64,000 nt of DNA from Maratus speciosus. Its lineage: Eukaryota > Arthropoda > Arachnida > Araneae > Salticidae. The notes below the pieces were generated by a model that was given only the letters and a program-made list of their open reading frames with translations, was not told the origin of the DNA and did not search any database. Position 1 is the stretch's first letter; each line of letters opens with the position of its first letter. Shown here piece after piece: positions 57,792 to 64,000 of this stretch. A program made the position numbers and the translations under genes. The DNA lies in assembly GCA_963932465.1 (NCBI GenBank), contig OZ010795.1:521177451-521241450 (forward strand), given 5' to 3'.

Positions 57792-57792
<1 letters not shown>
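56276..57792. other. Mostly uncharacterised, AT-rich
   Basis: The minus strand near 56280-56330 reads KRWQSTVEPFVALFTDKFY, which may be an upstream piece of the hAT relic. GC-richer patches near 56330-56420 and 57130-57200 show no gene. Nothing else recognised. Confidence 0.45.

Positions 57793-57836
<44 letters not shown>
57793..57836. repeat. Poly-A run of 44
   Basis: Uninterrupted A tract; possibly the tail of a retroposon, but no body was identified on its left. Confidence 0.9.
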
Positions 57837-57839
<3 letters not shown>

Positions 57840-57879
57840 CTGTAAATTTGTTTTGTCGTTTCGTTCAAATTTTCAGTAT

Positions 57880-57937
57880 TTTCCTAAAGCGCGGCGGAGC
57901 CCCTGGGGCTTTGCGGAGCACAGTTTGGGAACCTCTG
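57880..57937. mobile_element. hAT-type right end, solo
   Basis: CACAGTTTGGGAACCTCTG is a typical hAT terminal sequence (compare GGTTGGGAACCGCTG at 40948), preceded by a GC-rich stretch GCGGAGCCCCTGGGGCTTTGC. No partner left end or duplicated 8-mer was found within the window. Confidence 0.6.
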
Positions 57938-57944
57938 CAATATA

Positions 57945-58460
57945 GTATCTAAAATATTTTGTGTGTCCCTGTAAATGCTATGCACTTCGTATTATACATG
58001 AAATAACTTATAGTAAACCTCAGCGACATATATCAATTTCATTATATATGAAATAGTTTAACATAATTAAAATACGCCGCAAACATCCCCCCCCCCCCGC
58101 CCTATATCATTATATAACGGAATTCTTTTGTGTCGCTATGTAAAAGAATAATAATTGTTCTTTTACCACATTTTCTACAGAATGCATGTTTTATTGCACT
58201 TCATAAATGCATATCAATTTTTTTAAGCTTGGATACGTGTAACATCATTAAAAATCATTTGAAACGATTTTTTCTTATTGGCCGTAATGTAACGGAAAAT
58301 TTTTGACTGTCCCTGTAAATGAACTAAAGATGCTACAAACTTCATTTTAAATAGGGAATGTGCCATCGTAGAGGTCAGTAAAATCCAAAAATTTCAGGGC
58401 AATCCGAGTATATTTACGAGAGTTACAGTGCGGACAGACGGCCATACAAACCGAAGTCAT
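57945..58460. repeat. Dispersed repeat related to 26380-26860
   Basis: Loose tandem units contain TAACGGAATTCTTTTGTGTC, CTGTAAATGAAC and CTTCATAAATGCATATC, and end in a GCGGACAGACGG block. A C run of 12 lies at about 58087-58098. Confidence 0.55.
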
Positions 58461-58550
58461 AAACACTTTTCAACTTTGTTGGAAATGGCAAGAGTGCTTC
58501 GCAACACCTCTTGGATATTCAGTTTTGTGAATAATACGAAATGATGTACA

Positions 58551-59172
58551 AGTAAGCAGTTAGGACCTTTGACAGCTGAAGAAATGTTGAACGCCGAGAA
58601 ATATTGGATAAAACGGATGCAAGAAGAATACTTTCCAGAAGATAAGGAAGCACTATTTAAAAAGACATTAGTGCAAAGAAAATAAAAAATTCTGAATATA
58701 AACTATTTCTTAGATGAAGATGGAATCATGCGATTAAGAGGAAGACTCCAGAATTTAAATTTAAGTTATTCAGAAGCCCATCCAATCATCCATTGAAGCA
58801 AAAGTCATTTTAGAAATCTTCAACCAGATAAATTCAGGAAGATTTTCTCATGCTGGAGTTCCCGAAACACTCGCTCAATTAAGAGAAAATTTATGGATTT
58901 TAAATTGTAGGCAGAAAAATAAACGTACACTAAGGCGATTCGCCATCTGAAAAAAATGCAGCACCAACCCTTACAGCCAAGCCTTACACCCATTCCTCCA
59001 GAGAGAGTTAAAGAATCATCACGGTTTGAAGTGACTGGAGCAGTTTTTTTAGGTCCTCTATGCCTCAAAAATAGTACAGAGATTTACGTTTTTCTATTTA
59101 CCTGTGCAGTAGTAAGAGCGGTACATCTAGAAATTGTTAGGAATTTGACAATACTTACACAAACTCAAATTT
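58551..59172 (+). pseudogene. BEL/Pao integrase relic C
   Basis: Begins with the block before the integrase zinc domain (LTAEEMLNAEKYWIKRMQEE near 58565-58625) and continues FLDEDGIMRLRGRLQNL (58706-58756). A frame change leads to a degraded zinc-domain stretch. Then come LTPIPPERVKESSRFEVTGA (58982-59041), LGPLCL, and FLFTCAVVRAVHLEIV (59092-59140), the catalytic-core entry. It stops soon after. Stops near 58683 and 58794 and frame changes show it is dead. It overlaps relic B in domain content, so at least two BEL/Pao insertions occurred. Confidence 0.85.
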
Positions 59173-59567
59173 AATTGTAAAGATGAATAACTTACCTTTC
59201 TGGGCCAGAAGATGTTGCAGTTTCTGCCTGTACTTACAAACTCCATGGCGGTAAGGAAAAAAAGAAGCTTAGTCAACTGAAAAGATTTTTGTTTTTAATT
59301 TTTTGTTCAATTTTTTATATGTATTGTGTACGAACGAGGGATGTACGACATTTAAGTAAATGTGTGTAAAAAAGCTCGTCTATGTAGATATTTAGTTCTC
59401 GTTTTGTCTATTAAATGTTTTGTTTCGGGTAAAATGGAATTTTTCATGAAGTAAATACTATCATAGAGAACGACCCTTTAAAAGTGTGCAAATACTCACG
59501 ATCCGAAATAAGAAAGCTTTTGATTAAAAATAGATAGATATATATCTATTTTATTTTATTTTCAATA

Positions 59568-59755
59568 TCTATAATAATAAGGAAAGAAGTTTGTGTGCGA
59601 GTGAGTGAGTGTGTCGACGGTGTTCTGAAGAGACTACTGCACGTAGAGCTACAAAATTTGGGGAAAAGGTACGTCTATATATGAAATTTTGCACCTCGAA
59701 GCCCGATTTTCGATTTCTTGATTAGATTTTTTTTAATTTAATTTTTATGCGATTT
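59568..59755 (+). repeat. Dispersed head sequence TCTATAATAATAAGGAAAG, copy 2
   Basis: Matches 51824-52010. Preceded by A and starting TC, as a Helitron 5' end would. The following 430-bp tandem duplication may be part of the same element. Confidence 0.6.
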
Positions 59756-59780
59756 TTAACACTTTTTTTAAGTTTCGAGG

Positions 59781-60485
59781 CGATTTTTCCATATAAGTGA
59801 GACGAATATGGTTTCTTTCTTTTAACCCAATATATTAAATTTTGTTCTCTTTTCAAAAAAGTTTATTCGGAATTCGTGCAGCGATTTTTGAATTTTTAGC
59901 GAATTGTTTATGCAATTATTGAACAGCATTTAATGTATTTCCATTACTATAAGAAGAATACCGTAGAGGGGCACAGTTCTGTCGCCAAATGCCGCCAAGT
60001 TTGTCGCCCACTTGGCGGTATATCGCCAAATTTGGCGACCAAAATGAGTCACCAAAAGTGACACCAACTTGGCGATATTTCTAATATTTCGCCAAATTCC
60101 CATAGACTTCCATTGCAAACCAATATGGATTACTTGCTTACAGAAAATCAACAAATTGAGATATTTTAATGCAACAAAAAGTAATATTAACTTAAGGGAT
60201 TATATTAATTCGATTTTTCCACATTAGGAAAAAGAATACGGTTTCTTTCTTTTAACCCAATACAGTAAATTTTGTTTTCTTTTCAAAAAAAATTATCCGG
60301 AATTCGTACAGCGATTTTTGAATTTTTAGCAATTTTTTTATGCGATTATTGAACAGCATATAATGCATATCTATACCTATAAGGGGTGTTACCGTAGGGG
60401 GGGGGGGGGATCCAGTTCTGTCGCAAAATAACGTCAAATATGTCGCCAACTTGGCGATATATCGCCAAATTTGGCGAATTATATA
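59781..60485. repeat. Tandem duplication, period 430 bp, with TTGGCGA motifs
   Basis: CGATTTTTCC starts both copies (59781 and 60211). GGTTTCTTTCTTTTAACCCA and ACAGCGATTTTTGAATTTTTAGC-type blocks follow in the same order. Both end in a cluster of TGGCGA/TCGCCA words, including the perfect palindrome TCGCCAAATTTGGCGA (60023-60038 and 60463-60478). A G run of 13 is at about 60397-60409. Confidence 0.85.
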
Positions 60486-60714
60486 AATAAAATAAGTATA
60501 ATATAATAGATAATAAAATATAATAAAATGTAATAGAATGACTATTTTATTGTATAAATAAATATAGTATTATTTTTTCGCTAATCTTAAAAAAAGATTT
60601 TAAGATATACAACCAACTAAAGGTTAATTTAAGAAATAATGAAACATTTAATGCAGTAAAAAGTATTAGAGTTTCAACAACATCGAAATAAATTTAAGAA
60701 TTCAAATATACATA

Positions 60715-62196
60715 GGGAAGAGTAGCCATCTTTGGACTGCGGCTTTAAATGAACCACTGCAGTTAATTACAGTTACAGACGCCATCTAAAGCTTAAATCC
60801 TACCCATTAGAAGGACGTCGCTTATGATTAGAAGAAGCAGGTGCCTTCCACGTGCGGTTTTCAGACAATCTTAAAAAACCTAAAATTAGCTGTTATGATC
60901 TAATGTTTTTCTACTAAATGTAAGAGAATACTTTAAAACTGAGGTAAGTTGTTAATTTTTCATATACATATCTAAATTCATGTGTTTGTTACGCATGTTT
61001 TTCAAGTGGATTTATTTGCTTTCGTCTTTGTTCTTAAGTCTTGATATTGTTTTAAAAAATACCGCAGTTGCCTTAATTGGACCAATTTGAGTTGCTTAAA
61101 TCAGAGCACATATACAATCATAAAGATGAAAAGAAATTAATGGATTTCAAAAACGGCAGAGACAAACAGCCTGAAAGAAAAACATCAGTAACAGGAAAAG
61201 TTGTCAAAGATATAGGAAACGAAAATGAAAGCGTAACTTGCGAATAGATTGAGGCTGCAGCTACAGAATACCCCCAAAAAGCCAATGAATCTTCAGAAAT
61301 GTTAGCACCTTTGCCGAAATCCGTTAAGTCAAAGTACAGCCAAAAACAGATGTGTTAACATCTTTGCCACATAAAGAAAATCTTGGAAAAAAACGATAAA
61401 AAGAATCTCTCAAAGCAGAAAAGCAATGGGATTACGAAATTTAAAAAAAAAACAGGAGTCATTCAATTGGAAAGAAATTGATGGAAGAAAAGCTACTGGC
61501 ATAAGGTAAAGAAAACTTCTGTTACAAAAAATATGTCAAATGGTTCACAATCTAAATATATAAATGAAGATAGTAATGATTGGTATTGCCTAATTTGCAA
61601 GAAAAATAAAATAGCAGAAATGATTCAGTGTTCAGATTGCCAAATATGGTTCCATGTTGCGTTCACATGACTAAAAAATGAACAAATGAAATTCATGTAT
61701 AAGCCTTCAATCACTTATTACATAATATTCAAATAACTGGCAATTAGCTCTATTAATTCTATTATTAATTACGTATAACTTTGAATATATATTTTGAATA
61801 CATTCTTATTTACAACAATTACACTTACTTTCAGACATTTGATTTTATTATATTTTAGTGCTGTTTTATAGTTTGATTGCTTCATTAAATTCAAACTTTG
61901 CTTTTAATAAAATTAGTTATATTCCCTACTCATTAAAACATCCTAATATTTTTTTTGTCTAATTTAAGAGACTATGGGTCCAACATATGCGACAATTCGC
62001 TGAATTTGGACCACTTTTGACAAATTTTTCAATTTAAAATAAAACATAAGATTTTCAAAAAGAATTGTTCTAAAGATTTATTTACTTAGTAGATGAATAG
62101 ATTGACCACGTGTAGTGCTATTTTGCAGATATTCCACAAATGAAGTGAGTTACACCTGAAAATAAGTGAAGTGTACCAAATTTAGCTACTTTCCTC
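60715..62196 (+). mobile_element. Candidate pogo/Tigger-type element, internally deleted
   Basis: TA precedes the left end GGGAAGAGTAGCCATCTTTGG, and TA follows the right end, whose complement reads GAGGAAAGTAGCTAAATTTGG. These form an imperfect 25-bp TIR. The interior keeps only the C-terminal part of a pogo-like transposase. DDE-domain sequence is absent, so most of the gene was deleted. Confidence 0.5.
61115..61675 (+). pseudogene. pogo/Tigger-like transposase C-terminus with PHD-like finger
   Basis: The frame at 61340-61400 reads PKTDVLTSLPHKENLGKKR, then TAA. This resembles the segment that follows the DDE domain in arthropod pogo/Tigger transposases, shortly before a C-terminal zinc finger. 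At about 61575-61668 a finger reads DWYCLICKKNKIAEMIQCSD and then CQIWFHV: two CxxC pairs followed by W-F-H, as in PHD fingers. After the His the expected downstream Cys residues are lost (frame change near 61660). Stops and shifts separate the blocks. A fragment of another PHD protein is possible but less likely given the flanking terminal repeats. Confidence 0.6.
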
Positions 62197-62209
62197 TAAA
62201 TATCAAGCA

Positions 62210-62880
62210 TGCCAAATATCAAGTTTGTATCTCTAAGAATTCCATAGCAATGGTAATTTAGAACATTTTTAGAAAACTTTTCGCTCATTTTACCCTTTTA
62301 AATTTGATTTTTTTAAAAGGTTGTTAAAGAGCATTTATTTCTTAGAAGTAACTATCACGACAAATTTATAGTTTCTAGCCTCTTTAGTATAAGAAAAATT
62401 GCAATTTTAGAAAGTTTTTTCTCCTTTAACACTCTGCTGGTATTTTCACCGACATAAAGTATAACCTATGTTGCAGAACGGATTGTCATCATCAATTTAT
62501 AAACATTACTTTAGAAATCGCGTCAAAATTTCCTGAGATTACATAGAAATCCTAATTTAGTTCATTTTTAGAACGCTTTTCGCTCATTTCACCCGTTTAA
62601 ATTTTGATTTTTCTTCTAAATGTTCTTAGGAGATCTCATAAGCAACTAGCATGCCAAATATCAAGTTTTTAGACCCTCCAGTATTACAAAAAAAAGAATT
62701 TTTAGATCGTTTCTGCTTCTTCACCCTCGCTGGATGTAGCGGCACCGAGTTAAAATATAGCCTATGTTGGAACAGTGACCGTCACCATCAATTAAACACC
62801 AATACTTTTAAAATCGGTTAGGTAGTTCCAGAGATTATCCCTATAAACTCACAAACAAACAAATGTTATATCTTTATTAT
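62210..62880. repeat. Degenerate repeat field, right part
   Basis: Units as at 33960: GCCAAATATCAAGTTT, TTTAGAACATTTTTAGAA, TTTTCGCTCATTTTACCC. Two tail-like blocks (ACCGACATAAAGTATAACC at 62449; CACCGAGTTAAAATATAGCC at 62743) appear, then GTAGTTCCAGAGATTATCCC and a CTCACAAACAAACAAA end. Confidence 0.6.
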
Positions 62881-63479
62881 ATTGGTTTAGATTAGATGTA
62901 TTTTTAAAAATAATATTTTTCTTCCCGAAGTAATTAAAAATAATCAAGTTAAACATATTATCATAGTGACATTTAAACTGTCATGATTTCCTAATGCTCA
63001 AAGTACAACTAGAGATATCACACTTCTGAGTATTTGATTTGACAGACACAGAATGATAAATTCTATAATAAATTGCAATACTCGATCACGAATGTATGTA
63101 TATATTAAAATGTCAGTTTCTCAATCAATCAAATATTATATGACATTTGTCTTTTCTATTACATAAAAAAAATTGTTATAGAAGTGTATGGTCTTTTATG
63201 ACATTTCCATATTTAATATATGTCTCCTTTTTTATGTATACTATATTCATATAACATTTTATGATATTATATTTTCATGTTTCTATATAGCATATAAACA
63301 TAATTTAATAAACACCAATCATAATAAAAAAAAATTCACATTTTTGCAATACTCAATTTTATATTAAAAAAAATAATAATAATAACTGCGTGGTAACTCG
63401 TTTTGATGCTTTCATATTGTATCGCTACTTTCGATAGATTGAGAGAAAAAGATATTTAGTTTTATTATATATTTTACGT

Positions 63480-64000
63480 TTTTAACTTTAATGATTCCAA
63501 ACAAATTTAATTTAGAACGCTTTTAGAATGTTATCTACTCATTTCATCACTTATTTTGAAACCATATTTAGAGAGCATTTACAACTGAAAAGTAACCACC
63601 TTGCGAAATTTCAAGTTTTTAGCCACAACGTTGCTACAAAAATCGTAATTTTTTAACTTTTTTCTTCCTTTAGACTTTTACATTTCGAATTTTTTTAGAA
63701 ACTCCTCTATACCGGGCTTTTATTTCTTATCAGTAAAAGTCGTGGCAGATTTCAAGTTTCGATCACTAAATGTTACACACAAATCTTAATTTAAAACATT
63801 TTTAGAAGATTTTCCAATGATCTCGCGCTTTTAAATTTTGAACTTTAAAAAAAACATTCATAAACATCCATAGCAAACATTCACATCCTACAAATTAACC
63901 ACCGCACCAAGTTACCCGTTTCTAGCCGTAACAGTTTCCCCAAAATTTCGTAATGTTTTTTGCTCCTTCAACCTTCGATGCTTTTTATCGACATAAAATA
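63480..64000. repeat. Degenerate repeat field, truncated by the window end
   Basis: Further loose units (TTTAGAACGCTTTTAGAATG, GTAACCACCTTGCGAAATTTC, CAAGTTTTTAGCC). The last bases ATCGACATAAAATA begin the conserved tail seen at 43150 and 62449. Confidence 0.6.

Overview
The window is a strongly AT-rich piece of eukaryotic nuclear DNA, almost certainly from an arthropod. Its mix of BEL/Pao, mariner/Tc1, pogo, piggyBac, hAT and Helitron copies with tRNA-derived SINEs would fit an arachnid such as a spider; that narrower placement is an inference. I see no operons, CRISPR arrays, rRNA genes or complete host protein-coding gene. Almost every coding signal is a decayed transposable-element (TE) gene. 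Two short GC-richer islands (minus strand 20795-20911; plus strand 52944-53340) have splice-like borders and could be exons of unrecognised host genes.

Layout. 1-5.8 kb: AT-rich DNA with miniature elements and a Helitron tail. 6.06-8.67 kb: BEL/Pao retrotransposon relic (gag, protease, reverse transcriptase). 9.30-10.08 kb: mariner relic whose 3' end is duplicated as an inverted copy. 10.17-14.18 kb: three tandem units of about 1.36 kb, best read as an LTR-like repeat alternating with an internal segment that opens with a tRNA-like sequence. 14.4-16.15 kb: second BEL/Pao relic (RNase H, integrase), split by a SINE with target-site duplication. 16.18-17.25 kb: Tc1-type element with 160-bp terminal inverted repeats (TIRs). 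19.6-20.9 kb: SINE, 72-bp piggyBac-type element and a candidate exon. 21.6-23.4 kb: 327-bp satellite whose units carry a CCGCCAT/ATGGCGG hairpin. 24.4-24.9 kb: 129-bp tandem repeat. 27.35-29.8 kb: three-level nest (inverted repeat, Tc1-type element, Helitron).

34-46.9 kb: an old degenerate repeat field invaded by a Helitron (35096-38075), an intron-bearing hAT element with perfect 8-bp target duplication (38226-40962) and, further on, a Helitron nested in another Helitron-like repeat (44541-45945). 48.2-51.5 kb: piggyBac-type element, then a Helitron interrupted by a 1.7-kb insertion that starts with a 250-bp-arm inverted repeat. 54.7-56.3 kb: piggyBac transposase relic beside a hAT relic that was itself hit by a TTAA-flanked element. 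58.5-59.2 kb: third BEL/Pao relic. 59.8-60.5 kb: 430-bp tandem duplication rich in TTGGCGA motifs. 60.7-62.2 kb: pogo/Tigger-type relic with a PHD-like zinc finger. The last 1.8 kb returns to the degenerate repeat.

The value of the window is its insertion stratigraphy. Several events can be dated against each other because the pre-insertion site is readable: hAT and Helitron into the degenerate repeat, SINE into BEL/Pao, Helitron into Tc1-type DNA, and a piggyBac-type element into a hAT relic. All coordinates were read by eye; repeat edges without a stated duplication are accurate to perhaps 10-30 bases.
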